64,000 nt of DNA from Hypholoma sublateritium FD-334 SS-4 (lineage: Eukaryota; Basidiomycota; Agaricomycetes; Agaricales; Strophariaceae), in contig KN817621.1 of NCBI GenBank assembly GCA_000827495.1, positions 81,839 through 145,838 on the forward strand, read 5' to 3'. A model generated the notes under the pieces. The model ran no database searches. It saw only the letters and a program-made list of their open reading frames with translations, and was not told the DNA's origin. Of the stretch, positions 1 to 11,555 are shown piece by piece. The first letter of the stretch is position 1; each line of letters begins with the position of its first letter. A program made the position numbers and the translations under genes.

Positions 1-776
1 ACTGTCCGTCCCGTCTCTCGCGCTGACTGTAGCTAACGTCCGGCAGCATCGCCCCGGACCCGGAGAACCCGTCAGCGATCACCGTGCTCGTGGGGATGTG
101 CATTCTCATGACGGACAATGGGGTCTGCGCGGCCCCGCGCACCGCCTCGACGACCTGCCGGTCCAGCACCATCTCGCGCAAGTGAGCATATGTACGTGTA
201 CTTGACGCTTCCACTGGCACTTCCAGTCCGCGGGCGGCGTGCGGGGGATCGCAAGCACGCATACGGATGCGCTCCTCGCCTCCAGGCGATCGTGCGTGCG
301 GCGTTTCTGCCCCATCCCGCCGCGCCTCACTGCCTGAAAAGGGCAGCTAAACAGACTGTCCGGTGCCCCGATACAGACCGGCGCCACGGAAGCCCTCGTC
401 GTTGCCCAGCCGGCCTTACACGCCGAGCCCGCACAGTCCGCATCAGCAATGCCTGATTTTTGGACCCACGCTATGGCACTGTGGGAAGCTATGCAGTGCT
501 GTATAGCGCCCGCATAGTGTCCCATAGTGTCATAGCATGGGTCCCCATCTGCATAGCGCTGGGTAGCCCCTGTAGCATTCCCTGACATTGCTGATGCGCC
601 CGCTATGGCCCGCGAAACCTCTGCGTCCGCGATCCCGCATCAAAGCCAGACATCCGCGTCTGCCGCGCTGCAGCACTGTGCGCCCGCTGCGCTCCTGCAT
701 CGTCGGAGGCAGCTCCAGTCGCGACTTACCTCGCTATACGCGCGCCCGCATTTGATTTCCGTCGACATCCGCTGAC
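1..776. other. Gene-free stretch with a CATAG/CTATG word cluster
   Basis: I see no supportable gene. Overlapping open frames on both strands reflect high GC and carry no splice structure or recognisable motif. Around 465-575 the words CATAG and ATAGTGTC recur many times within about 100 bases, in partly inverted arrangement. This looks like low-complexity sequence or a small degenerate repeat, not a coding region. Confidence 0.4.
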
Positions 777-1180
777 CGCCTCAGGCAGCCCCACCGCCGT
801 TCGCCAACTCTTCTTGCCCAAAAGGGACACTGAGCGGGTGGAAGAGGAGGAAGCGGGCGCCGTCCATGAGCTTGTCGATGTTGGCCCATGTAAAGGGGAT
901 GTTCTGGCCCATGATGGCGTGGCGGAGGAACGTGGTGATGGCGGTCTCATAGGAGAGCTCGCGCTGGGGCGCGATGTCGTCGAGGAAGCGCAGGTAGATG
1001 ACATCCTAGGCTGCCTGGCTGAACTGGAGTGCCATGCGGGGCGGCGACTTAGTGGCGGCGCGTCGTGCAAATGCTGGCGCCTTGTCGCTGACGTGCTCGA
1101 TGTCATCATCGGCAGCGTGCGCCCGCGTCAGCCGCGCAGTCTCTCATGCAGGATGATAAAGATCGGGAAGTGGGTCTGGG
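777..1180 (-). pseudogene. Decayed coding remnant with in-frame stops
   Basis: One minus-strand frame gives protein-like sequence across this stretch, including segments such as LRFLDDIAPQRELSYET and FLRHAIMGQNIPFTWAN. It is interrupted by two in-frame stop codons, near 1010 and near 1145. The base just after the 1010 stop could also be read as a splice acceptor (CCTAG then GATGTC), so one stop might be intronic. No start codon, upstream exon or family is recognisable. I read it as the 3' part of a broken gene for an unrecognised fungal protein. Its composition is unlike the random GC-rich frames around it. Confidence 0.4.
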
Positions 1181-1357
1181 AGAAGCTCCGTGGTTAATGA
1201 GACGAGGCCATACGCGGGAGAGGGTGGCACGAAGAAATTATTGGCACGTCGTAAGCAGGAAGCAGAGGAGGAAGGTGACGACCAGAAGGAGGAGCAGAGC
1301 GAAGTCAGAGACAGTGAGAGCACCCCTCGGCCTCGTCAACCTTCTCCGGTGGCTCCT

Positions 1358-2026
1358 ATGCGCGTCATCCGAGACCCCCCGGTTGTAACTGGTGCGGATT
1401 GGTTCTCAACGGCTGCGTCCACAATGTCATCGGGCTCTTCTCTCCGTGTCGGTCGCTCAACCAATCGCAATCACTTGGCACGTCCTGCCAAATCTCAGTT
1501 CTCCGCTAAATATGATCAGGAAGCCGACGCTGAAGACACTGAAGCTCAGCGCTCGGAGAGACGCTGGGAAATGGCGGAGGAGGCAATGAAGCTGGTGCCG
1601 TTGTTCGCAGAGCCTTCACCATCGCCCTCGACACCCACCCCCTCTCCTTCCTCGCCGCCGAGCCAGCCCTTCGCAGCCTCACCATCGCCGTCGGCGGCCG
1701 AGCCCGCCCCCACGTCCCCAGTCCCTCGTCGCCGCCCTCACCACCAGCTCGCCCGCACCCGCCCCCTCACAAGCGTTCGTCGCCGCATGGACGAGGTGTG
1801 TGTCGCACGTATCGCTGGGCTATTCCACAACAACCAGCCCGAAGACGGCGACACGATCTCGCCCTTCGTCAAGATCCTGTTCGCCATCGTCATCGGCGCG
1901 ACCGTGTTTCTGTTCGAAAAGTCGGAGGACTACGGTGGTACTGACGAGGTCACAGTAGCGAGGGTGACGAGCTGGTCGGCGAGAGATATGCGCTGTGTTT
2001 GCAAACGTTTATTACTTTTAGAGTAG
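1358..2026 (+). CDS. Hypothetical Pro/Ser-rich protein with one membrane segment
   Basis: The open frame reads 222 codons from the first in-frame ATG; it extends further upstream only from a GTG at 1190, which is unlikely as a start in a fungus. The middle is low-complexity, rich in Pro, Ser and Ala. Near the C-terminus is a hydrophobic stretch (FVKILFAIVIGATVFLF) that could be one transmembrane helix. No domain is recognisable. It may be a real small gene, a fragment of a longer spliced one, or an open frame by chance in GC-rich DNA. The hydrophobic helix is the only positive sign. Confidence 0.3.
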   Translation: MRVIRDPPVVTGADWFSTAASTMSSGSSLRVGRSTNRNHLARPAKSQFSAKYDQEADAEDTEAQRSERRWEMAEEAMKLVPLFAEPSPSPSTPTPSPSSPPSQPFAASPSPSAAEPAPTSPVPRRRPHHQLARTRPLTSVRRRMDEVCVARIAGLFHNNQPEDGDTISPFVKILFAIVIGATVFLFEKSEDYGGTDEVTVARVTSWSARDMRCVCKRLLLLE

Positions 2027-2077
2027 CATATAAACATTTCCTTTGCAATATAAGTTCACCTTCACCACTACTCAACC

Positions 2078-2724
2078 ATGCTCGAACAATTCTCCCTACT
2101 ATTCTCCTACTTGAGAATGTTCTACATTCAAAACCACTTCTGCCATCATACTGCCGCCGACTCTGAAGCCTTCGATCACAATAACCTCGAATGCATTGGC
2201 GATGAAACGACGCGGATGCACATGCGTCTTAGGCTTGCAGGTTTGATCTTCGACCACCAGGAATTCTTGCGAGAGTACCTTGGAGTCGACGAAAGCGAGG
2301 CGCTCGTGCTCTACAAGATTGTGGTCTCGTAATTATTACTGGGGTTAGTTTTTTTGTTATCACACAGTTGCTGATTCTCTGATAGGGCCGACCTGCATTA
2401 TACCGAAGACGATCCCGCCCTTCACTGGACAGTCCGCCTGTACAATGCACAGGACGTTCAGGTTGCAACAATGCACGTCCATGGACTCGATGACAGCCGC
2501 GAGCTCACAATCGATGCGAAGGTTTCATATCGAGACTTCCACTACGAAGACGAGCAGTCGGGAACCAAGATGCTTTGCTTTAGGTAAGGCTTTCCTTGGA
2601 ATTATTCAACTTATTGTCTACTTACTAGAGGGTGTACCAAGTCACGGACAGTTGCACAAAGGCTGCGGTCGTTGGGAGGGCATTGATTGAAGGCTATAGC
2701 GTACAGTACATGGACACATACTGA
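2078..2724 (+). CDS. Small spliced hypothetical protein (about 180 aa)
   Basis: Three exons join in frame: 2078-2328, 2386-2583 and 2631-2724. The introns are 57 and 47 nt with GT and AG ends, and the spliced length is exactly 181 codons including the stop. The ATG lies in a good context (CAACCATGC). The protein is acidic, with segments such as CIGDETTRMHMRLRLAGLIF, HWTVRLYNAQDVQVATMHVH and the terminus SVQYMDTY. I do not recognise the family and see no signal peptide or membrane span. The clean splicing and protein-like composition argue for a real gene, though it could be the 3' part of a longer one. Confidence 0.5.
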
Positions 2725-3310
2725 TTACTTACTGTGTGTTAGTACAAGTAGGTCAGGCTAAAGTACAGCCACGGATCATCACGCAGACGACGCTCGGTAC
2801 GCCGAACCAGTGCGGCGGCGCGGCGCCCGCCAGCACAACGACGACCAAGTCCGCGCTGATAACGCCGCAGGAGGGCACTGGCGTCGACACTGGTAATACG
2901 CAACACCGATCGAAGGCGGCTATGGGATGTCGGTGAGCTTCTCGGATGGAAGTGCGCAGGGTGCCCTGAAGAGGTACAGAGCGCGCGGCGCACGAGCGAC
3001 GCAAGCACGGTGTTGGCCGTCCCCGAGATGCGTGTTCTCGCGCAAGTTCGCGCGGTAGGCGCACACTATGTACACCGAGCGCTCGTTCGGTGTGGCGCGC
3101 CACCGGCTCGTGGCAGATCACGGACGCGCTGCTGTTCGAGCCGTACTGGGGGCTCCGAAACGTTGACCTATCCATGGCGGAGCTCGAGAGCGTCGCGCGG
3201 CTGAAGGAATTCCTGCCGCGCCTCGACGGGCTGAATCAGTGTGCGTTCTACGCGATCTGCTGTAGGAGCGCTTGGGGGCTCGGTATAAAGGCTTATTTAG
3301 AACTTCTGCC
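2725..3310. other. Possible coding remnant, unresolved
   Basis: A plus-strand frame near 3110-3250 gives protein-like sequence (WQITDALLFEPYWGL, MAELESVARLKEFLPRL) with no clear start or splice partner. Other frames are equally open because of GC content. I cannot assign a gene. It may be the remains of one. Confidence 0.25.
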
Positions 3311-3313
3311 CAT

Positions 3314-3690
3314 GTACATATGATAGAACAATAAAATAATGATGTCAGTATGGTACAGGTATCTTATGACCTCTAAGAAATTTCCAGGCAGGTCATGATC
3401 AGCATGACTTGTTATATGCCGCTCAACTGGTCAAATTAGCTGCAACTCTGAGAAAATATCTGTCATTACTTCTCAGATGCAATCAGAGTGAAGTACATAT
3501 GGTAGGAAGATAAAATAATGATGTCAATATTATAAAGATATATGCTGCAACTCTGATAAAATATTTGTCATTACTTCTCAGATACAATCAGAGTGAAGTA
3601 CATATGGTAGGAAGATAAAACAATGATGTCAATATTATATACATATACCATGACCTCCAAGAAAATTTCAAGCAGGTCATAATCGGCAAG
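3314..3690. repeat. AT-rich composite direct repeat
   Basis: A module beginning GTACATATG and continuing through AATGATGTCA occurs at 3314, 3493 and 3598. A second module beginning ATGACCTC, containing CAGGTCAT, occurs at 3366 and 3650. The stretch starting TGCAACTCTG is repeated with a 105-bp period (3441 and 3546). The order is therefore outer copies flanking an inner tandem duplication. No coding potential is seen. It could be a remnant of a non-autonomous mobile element or a simple local duplication. Confidence 0.75.
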
Positions 3691-3699
3691 AAATGCAGC

Positions 3700-4766
3700 C
3701 CACATATAAGCATTTAAAATAGTATATTTTGTAATAACAAGGGCATCCAGATTGATGACTAATGACAAACATAATCTAGAAAAATCAGCGGGTCCCTAAT
3801 TTCCTGATGTATATGCAGGGCGCGCGGCGCAAGCGCTGGCTGCTTGCTTGTGTGGCGAGCCGGTTGGGCAGGCGCGCTATAATATTCTACTGCGTACTTT
3901 GCCGGCACCCTCTTTGAGGGGACGTCACCGGCCTAGTTGCGTGGCGTCCCAACTAAGTACACCGGCCAACGCCAATTTGAAAACGCCGCTTTTCACCATA
4001 TTCCTACGTTCTTCAACGCCGTAGGCGCGATGTTCGTTGTGGGCTTCGAGTCCCGATTCGTTCACTCTGCAGCCTGGAGGAAAGGAAACGGATTCCCTGC
4101 ATCATGCTCTTCAGCGATGACATCGTTATGTTTGACTCTTTTGATTTGCTTTTGATAAGAGTACCAGTGGTGTTATGTCGTTAGCATGCCAGAAGTAGGG
4201 TACCGATTATATGAATCAGATAGGACATATCACACCTTGATCAAGGAACTGCTAGTTTCTTGTCCAAGTTTGATGCGTGCCACTGGCAGGTGGCAGGTGA
4301 TTAGATTGCATTGTGTGGTACTGTATGCGGGGATAGAAATGTGGGCACAGATGAATATCGTTGCATGCACAATAGCGGGGGTCGGATGGGGGTATAGTTG
4401 CGGGGGTATCTGTGTGGTGTGGTGCGGAGAGAGCGTAACAAACGACAGTCTATCAAGACTGGCGTCCACAAACGAAAGCGGGTTTATACTGCTACAGAGG
4501 GCTTGCCCATCACGAGGGAAATAAAAAGACAGAGGCTAGATCTGGCAGTAGGGTACGGACTAGCGTAGTGCTACCAGAAAATACCGAGAGCGAGTGCGGG
4601 AATGACAGGAAGCAAACCACAAAGGGGCAGGCATAGAATAAAGGCATAAGCGTAAGAACGAATCCAGTCGTCGCGTCGTAGGGGCGTAGAATGATGGTAT
4701 CTTGACAGATCGTAAAGTCGTGTATAACAATGTGACATCGAGGATAGCGAAGGACGGCGGGGCTCA
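3700..4766. other. Gene-free stretch
   Basis: Short open frames occur on both strands but none has splice partners or a recognisable motif. The part from about 4500 probably holds the 3' untranslated region of the minus-strand arrestin-like gene that ends at 4767. Confidence 0.35.
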
Positions 4767-6389
4767 TCAGAGGAGCATGCCCACGGTTTCGAAATTATGG
4801 TGCGAGTGCTCGGCGAGACGGGGAGATGGCAGGTCATAAGCGGGAGGGGCGTAGGCGTTTGTACGGGGACCTTTCGCGTGGAATGTAGCGATTTCCACGG
4901 GCTCGGAGAGTAGAGCGGTAGATTCTGAGGTGAATCCGACAGCAGTAAAAGGACCTAGGACAGCGGTGTACTGAAGACCGATCCATCAGTAATAGTTAAT
5001 GATAAACCGCCAAAGTGACTCACGGATATACTAAAATGACCCATCTCGGATGTGGGCCTGAGATCCTTGGGTAGTCGGATTTCACCTTCGAGATAACGAG
5101 TATTGGGGGTACTGGGGACATCAGCTGATGGCCACCAAGAAGCCGACCCCATGTCTTCTACGGTTTCATTCCAAGCAACATCTTTCCGTGACGAAGATGT
5201 CTTGTTGTAAAACCTAACTCGTCTCCGCAGGGAGAGAACAATCGCACTCGAGACTGACAACAGGTCAAGGGCCTGCGTGTCGCAACCTTCCAACGTCAAG
5301 AAACATGGCATGACAGAACCTCTTGAGTAGCATAGCTGGAAGAAAGTGTCAGACGATATTTGGTATACACACAAGAAACACGTACTGGTTTAGCCAACGA
5401 CAACTGATGCAATTCATCCGAGTTAGAGTTAGGGTGTGTCGCTAATGAACAAATGATACGCACTGTAGCTTTCGCTTCAACCCGATGGACACTGAACATA
5501 GTCCCTCTGACCGCCACAGGACGCAGAGTCTTCCAGCCTTCAGGATCTGACAAAGGTCCGGGGACGGGAAGGAATTGCTGGTAAGCTATCTGTCTTAGCA
5601 GCGAGGGTGCGTCCGGTCTGCTGCTCGACACATATCCAAAAGCGGTCATGATCCTGCAATTCTTGATGTTAGGAACCTACATACTTTCACACTGGAATTG
5701 ACCCTTACTTGTGATCTGCCCGTAGCTTGCCTCGTGATACAACGATTGTAAGGTCATATTGTACGCTGACCCGCGTTTGACGTTCCAAAAATGTTTCGGG
5801 TAGTCGAAAAGAGCGCATTTCCCCGGAACCGGATGGTGCTGTGACTGACCTCGGAAGAGGTATCGACAGAGGCCATTCACAGTGCCCCAGAAGTTTGTTG
5901 CTACAGGCACCCTGCGAGGATGAAGGTGCACGAGGCATGTCGGGAGATTTCGACCAAATGGGCTGACTGAGGCTCAAGAAGACGTAAGAATCGCCTACAT
6001 TCGACCCAGTGATGATACGGCCAGTCACCTAGACCTCCGGTTAGTGAACGCTCCAAGGTATGTTGGCAGTGACATACTACGGCCGTCACCGCCTGGATTG
6101 AATCCCCCCGTTCGGCATCGATCTCGAGCTTTCCGTTGACGTTCTCCTTCTCAAAGAATGTCGGCAGCGATTTTGATGACTTCGCGCTGCTGAAGACCCG
6201 GAGCGTGATCCATGGTTTCGATTTTCCATCTGCAGCTTGGAAGACATGCTCCGTGGGGTCACGACGAAGATTAACAGCTTGAGTAAGGGTATTACGACGG
6301 GTGTAGGCGGGAAGCTCTGAGCCAGAAGATGGTGCCGGACCAGGTCTGGTGGAGAATCTCCTGTAGCGGGGCGGGGACGATGCGTCCAT
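4767..6389 (-). CDS. Alpha-arrestin-like protein, copy 1
   Basis: This is the first of three paralogues. The N-terminal half contains the arrestin-type beta-sandwich signature, ending in SRGKLRADHK like the GLLKSDEKL-type strand of arrestins. The C-terminal half has conserved blocks shared with the other copies (SWWPS, KDLRPTSEM). A phase-0 intron follows VTAVV, with the next exon starting VTGRIITG, at the same site as in copies 2 and 3. The last exon carries a PPxY motif (YAPPAYDLP), the kind bound by WW domains of Rsp5/Nedd4 ubiquitin ligases. Alpha-arrestins act as adaptors for ubiquitination and endocytosis of membrane proteins; that role is inferred from the family. At least four short introns are needed. 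The stop is placed at 4767 after the GMLL terminus. Confidence 0.7.
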
Positions 6390-6989
6390 TAGGGGGTTAG
6401 GGATATGGGAGCCCAGTCGGGTTCACTAAATAGGTAGCGAGCCATAAAGTACTGTCCTATTGTAGGCTACCTTCGGATAATTCGATAAGACGAAGCAGAC
6501 AAACGAAAGATCATTACGGCTTCGCATGGCGGTTTGGGAACAAGGGGAATCCCGAACTCGCTCCTCACAGGTATTCGCCAATTCCCACGGCACTCACAAT
6601 AAAGCCTCCATTCCACCTGATGCTGCAAGACAATTACTTTCTTCGAAGCCAGGGTCTTTCCGTTTCATCGGTTCCCACCTGCCCAGACTAGTCGCAGCCG
6701 GCACACCACCTAATTGTTAACTGACGATATACTGCTCAAGCCACCTCATTTACCCGCGTATCGTGACACACGAAGCCCAGGTATCTTATTGTCTGTGGGC
6801 GCCTGTGCCAGAAATAAAACTGCGAAAACGTCAGTCAGAACGTCAGCGGTTGACTGTTGTATATAAGTAACCAATAAGTAATTAGGAATGTCTGATGCAT
6901 GCATCATCTCAAAGCAAGTTATCATGAAGGGAGGCAGTTTTTCTGGTATTCTAGTAAGTATAATATGATCAACTACAAAAACAAGCGTG
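6390..6989. other. Intergenic: promoter of arrestin copy 1 and 3' flank of the carboxypeptidase
   Basis: Both neighbours are on the minus strand, so this 600-bp gap holds the upstream region of the arrestin-like gene and the 3' end of the carboxypeptidase. No additional gene is supported; the open frame at 6526-6720 has no recognisable features. Confidence 0.5.
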
Positions 6990-9383
6990 CTAAGTAACGG
7001 CTACAGTTAGGGCGGCCAGTAGATACATCAACACGGCCGAACGGGGTAGGGATGGACCTTGTGTTTGTGCACTCGAAGAGGGAGTGGAGACGGTCTGATT
7101 AGCAGGAGTAATGGTAAACTCCCTAAACATTTGCGATGCAGCTTGTCCATACTGCAAGGTCCCAAACTGTCGAGGTAAAGGAATGATCAGAAATGCCTCA
7201 TAGGGTTGTCTCATTATCATCATACCTTGTACGCGGCGACCTCGTGGCCTGCACCGAATACACGAATATACGTAAAATTTCCGGCTTGCTTGAACTGACC
7301 AGCTTTCTGGCCCGCCACAACATAATCTTGGAATGACTGCGTTTTGTACTCCGTTGTGAATTGAGTGTTCAAGTTGTCCACCTATAAATTCGGATGAAGA
7401 TGTGAGCAGCGGAATTTTACATATTAGAAAGTGGATATGCCTACCATCGCCTCAAATCCTACATAATTACAGATGAAGTCCTTTTACCAACGTCGTCAAA
7501 AAAAATTCACTGATCATGTATGGAAGGTTTCATACCGCATCTCCGTCAAAAATAAGGGTGCGTATCTGATAAACTCTGTTCCGATATCGTTGCAAACTAA
7601 TAATGCAAGGAACTTACCCCAGCATTGATAACAGTCTCCAGATTAGGTCGCGCATTTGACATCCAATCGCCTAGCAGTGAAGTTTGAGCGTAGTTGTCAA
7701 GAATACCGTAAGGTATGGTACACATACCTGTCTCCGCAAATGCAGTATAGACTGTTGCATTCGATTCTGTGTATTGGACTCCTACATCCACCCCAATTGA
7801 GGAAGCCACTGACTCAAGATACGTCGTAAAATCAGGAGGATAAGTGTCATTGAAGAACCCGGGAACGAAGTATATCTGAAACTAAGAGTCAGATGCGGTG
7901 AATCATGGAATTGGTACAAAATGCCTTGCATCGAAATTTGTCTCGGTTTGAAATGCGGAGAGAATATTATCATTGCAGAAATTCTGAGCGTCGGAGCACG
8001 TCTCGCTGGGAACAGTCGTGTTATAGCAAGCGGTTATCTGGCGGAATTATTGAAGGTATGCTTAATGTACTCTTAATGTATCACCAAATAAAGCGCTCAC
8101 CCTAGCTTCACACCCATTAGGCTCACTCCAGCTGGTATTAATCTGACTTAAAAAGCTGGAGGATCCCAGGACGCGATATGGGTTGTTCCCTGCGTATTCT
8201 GCGTATCCTGGGTACTGGACCAGCGGATCCTTGTCAATAAATCGTAAGCCAACTCAATAACTTATCTGAAGAAAGAAACGAATTACAGTCAACCCATTCC
8301 CAATGGCAAGTGTCTTCAGATTCAATGGGATTCCCGTTATTGATTTATTTGCGATGGCCGAATTTTGGTCCAGAAAATGTCTGTACACCAGTGTTAGTTC
8401 AGCCCCAACTCGAACTTCAATGGTCTCGACGAGGAAGCATACGCAGCAAACGCCGGACCGTAGTGACCTCCGTATCTGGGAAATTTATGAGATAAATATG
8501 TAGCTGCGTGCATTAATGGATGCAGCCCAAATACAGCCACTCACGACTCCGTCCAGATAGCGAGATCTCGTGTCTGGTACTGGCTGAACTTGGGGTCGGA
8601 GAGGAATATTTGCATGAAGGACCAGATATCTGCCGCAGCCTGCGCCGAGGTTCCCACTCGGCTTATATTTCCGTGAGACAGACCCGTGCCAACAGGTTGG
8701 TCGATGTACATGATGTTGGACTCGTTGTTCCACGAATAAGGATTGAGGACGACAGTAGTGCTATCGTTGCTGATCCGACAAGGGCCATGCTCTTGGAAGA
8801 GGCCAATCATACTGGTACTCCCTGGCTTCATTCAGCGAATGCGTCAGTTAGAAAAGACGTTAACAGAGTAGTAAAGTAGGCTAACTCCTCCATTGAACCA
8901 AAGGGTAAGAGGAGCCGTATCTGGGTTGTTACGCGCGGCAAAAAACCAAAACCTGTCAACAGAAACAGGGGATCAAATTAAAAAAGTCAGCGATCATGGA
9001 TAATACCAGGCTCCAACGCACCAGATGCTGTCAACTTCTGTCAAATCGCCGTAGCCTGAAGCCTGATAAACATTGGGCGTAGTCTCTGAGAAAAGTACGT
9101 ATTAATGCGTCGAATTATTAAAGGAAAGAAAGGAAGGGCTTGTATGCCCCATATACGTACCACAAATCCCCGAGTTTTCCACAAACCGCAGTTTCCCGGG
9201 CGTCGTAGTGTTGGTGACTCTCAGTGGTTCAGCGAGAAGATTAGCAGCTTTTTGAGAGACGCTTAGGTGCGGAACACCTCCAATGACGCCATCTACAACA
9301 GGAATCTGTCCACACTTCGCTACAGTGGGTAGCAAAGCTAGGATAGGGAAAACCTTCGAGTTGAATAAGCGCATTGACAACAT
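6990..9383 (-). CDS. Secreted serine carboxypeptidase (peptidase family S10)
   Basis: The protein starts with a probable signal peptide (MLSMRLFNSKVFPILALL). In order the exons give the oxyanion-region motif NGGPGSTSM, then MYIDQPVGTGLS, the catalytic serine in ESYGGHYGP, the catalytic aspartate in FDGDADFICNYVG and the catalytic histidine in GAGHEVAAY. All three catalytic residues of S10 carboxypeptidases are thus present. The family removes C-terminal amino acids at acidic pH in the vacuole or outside the cell. About nine to ten short introns are required. The C-terminus is unusual: after the catalytic His comes a Ser/Thr-rich linker and a hydrophobic end (AVLMYLLAALTVAVT) that resembles a GPI-attachment signal. 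The gene lies between two arrestin-like genes on the same strand, an unrelated insertion into that family array. Confidence 0.85.
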
Positions 9384-9797
9384 GTGGGCCAGGAGACTTG
9401 GTAGGAGAAGGTGTTCAGAAGTATGGCGGGTTGATGGGGGGGGGCTTTTGGTGCTATCAGAACGTGCTTGGACCTATGTACTAGACATAGTGCATTGCCT
9501 TCGAAGGGAATCAACGTTCGAATAACCTCAGCTGCTGGTTGCCTGCTGGCAAGTGATTCGGTCACTGGCATTCTATAATTAGTCATAAATGGTATTTTTA
9601 GCCATTTCTTAGCTATGAAATTTAGAAAAGTCGCAAATTTAATCCCAGTTCCTAGCATTCGAAAGGTGTGTTATTGTAATAAGATGATTCATCTAACCAT
9701 TCAATATTGAGTGCAATGCACCAAAATGATGGTCGTCAAAGTAGTTTCATTCACATCATGATATACAGAAGCATTGCGGATTGAGATTGATGTTTTT
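9384..9797. other. Intergenic region upstream of the carboxypeptidase
   Basis: This 414-bp gap separates the carboxypeptidase start from the end of arrestin copy 2. It contains a run of nine G near 9436 and AT-rich sequence after 9580. No gene is visible. Confidence 0.45.
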
Positions 9798-11555
9798 TTA
9801 AAGGAATCCAGTACTCGATAGCATACCAATAGGTGCTTCTACTAGTCCTAGAGCGTTGCTATCGGCTTCGTATCCCGGAGGCGCAGCTCGCACAGCACGA
9901 GGTCCCGGAGCAAACGAAGTCACAATTTCAATCTTCTGCTCCTGTAGTAGATGCTTCTCACTCCCACTAGTTTCGAGTCCAATGGTGGAAAAAGGATAGA
10001 GCACGACGGAATACTGTGGGGATCAGATTCACGATCAGTTAGGTCAAATTAGACTAGAACTACATGCTAACCTCAATCCTGAAATACGGCATAGCAGAAG
10101 AGGGCTTCAGATCACTTCCGAGGTGTAGTTCTCCTTGCACATGTCGTATGTGTTCTTCTGAGGATAACGTGTCGTCGTTGACCTGTGCGGGAGACCACCA
10201 CACAGCCCCTGTAATATCGCGCATGTCCTTGCCCTGCGTAGTATGCAGATTTTCAGGATTCTTCAGCATTTTTTGCGGGACACGAAAAACAATACGACGT
10301 TGAAGGCAAACAGAAATAGCTTTCGGAGCTCGTAAAAGATCAACCGCCTGCTGGCTTTCGCTCGTTAGTCGCATGTAGAGAGGTATCACCGAGCCTCTCG
10401 TATATGATAGCTGGATGGTGATCTATTGAATTTGTATCCGAAAAGATCAATAATCCAAGAACTCACAGGGTTAGCCACAAAGAGCTTTGAATAAACAGTA
10501 ATCAGTGGCAGATGCATTAAGCAATTACACGGATACTCACAGTACATGTAACATTCACAGGACGCACTTTAAACAGCATCCCTTCGATCTGGACTGGCTC
10601 CAAAGCAAGCCACCCTTCAGGGTCAATATCAGGTCCGAGCAAAGGCGTTCCTTCCCGATACGAGATCAGTCTGAGAGGTGGGAACACAGGCGGGCGCGTA
10701 ATGGGAATATATCCAATAGGAACTGCGATTCTTCAATCCTATTAGATTTTATGAGTCGCGGATAGCGTGAATTAACTAACTTGTAATCTGCCCTTAGCCG
10801 GCCTCGCTTTACTTTCACTGTCACGAAATAGCTTATGCTCCCATGCATCGTGCGTTCCGAGAATGTTTGCGGCGGGCAAAATGATACGATACCAGAGTTC
10901 GTCGCGGGGAGCGTTAGTTCGGCCGGGATATCCAGAGCGAATGACCATGTGTAGTTACCCTGCAGCTTTGCATCCGATCTAACAACCTCGCTGCTGCTGC
11001 CCGGCGGTACGATTCTTCGAGAGTCTTCTCCCTGCGCCCAGAGAGGGTGCAAGATCCTAAGAAATGTCGTTTTCTCATCTTCGACACCCGTTATGTAGCT
11101 CCCAGCAACCTATAAAAGAAAGAAATCGCGATCGACTTATACAAGTGCCCAGGCGCTAAATTATAACGAGGACAACATACGGAAAGGACTATCGATTGCA
11201 CAGCTTCGGGCTTGTCGAGGCTCAGTCGTACATTCCCTTTGATAGGTTCTTGTCCTGAGAACGTTGGGATGTTCTTCGAAATCGCTGCAGGTGCCAGAAT
11301 GTTCAACACGACAATTGGCTTTCCTTTACTTTCGATTTTGTACGTAAATTCCTTGGGAAGTGTTCTCTCTGGCACAGACGTCAGCCTGGCAGTGGACGAC
11401 CGGACAGGTCCTGAGGGCACGAGTGTTCCATATTCAGGGAGGTCGTCGCCAAGGACGGGCGCTCCGAAATCATCATTCTGGGTAGTGTTCGCGTATGCGG
11501 CGCTCGTATCAAGAGAGTGGTAGGTTGGTGGCTCAACGGGTACGGCGGTGGACAT
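9798..11555 (-). CDS. Alpha-arrestin-like protein, copy 2
   Basis: The ATG at 11555 opens an N-terminal domain with EFTYKIESKGKPIVVLNIL and a PIKGNVRLSLDKPE strand shared with copy 3. The conserved phase-0 intron follows IVLS and the next exon begins VAGSYITGVE. The end of the arrestin N domain reads VKVKRGRLRADYK. The C-terminal half carries AVWWSPAQV and SDLKPSSAM, and the last exon has a PPxY motif (RAAPPGYEADS). The N-terminus also contains EPPTYHS, a second PPxY (PPTY). The likely role is an adaptor linking a WW-domain ubiquitin ligase to membrane cargo; this is inferred from the family. It is closest to copy 3 in layout, as expected for a tandem duplicate. Confidence 0.7.
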
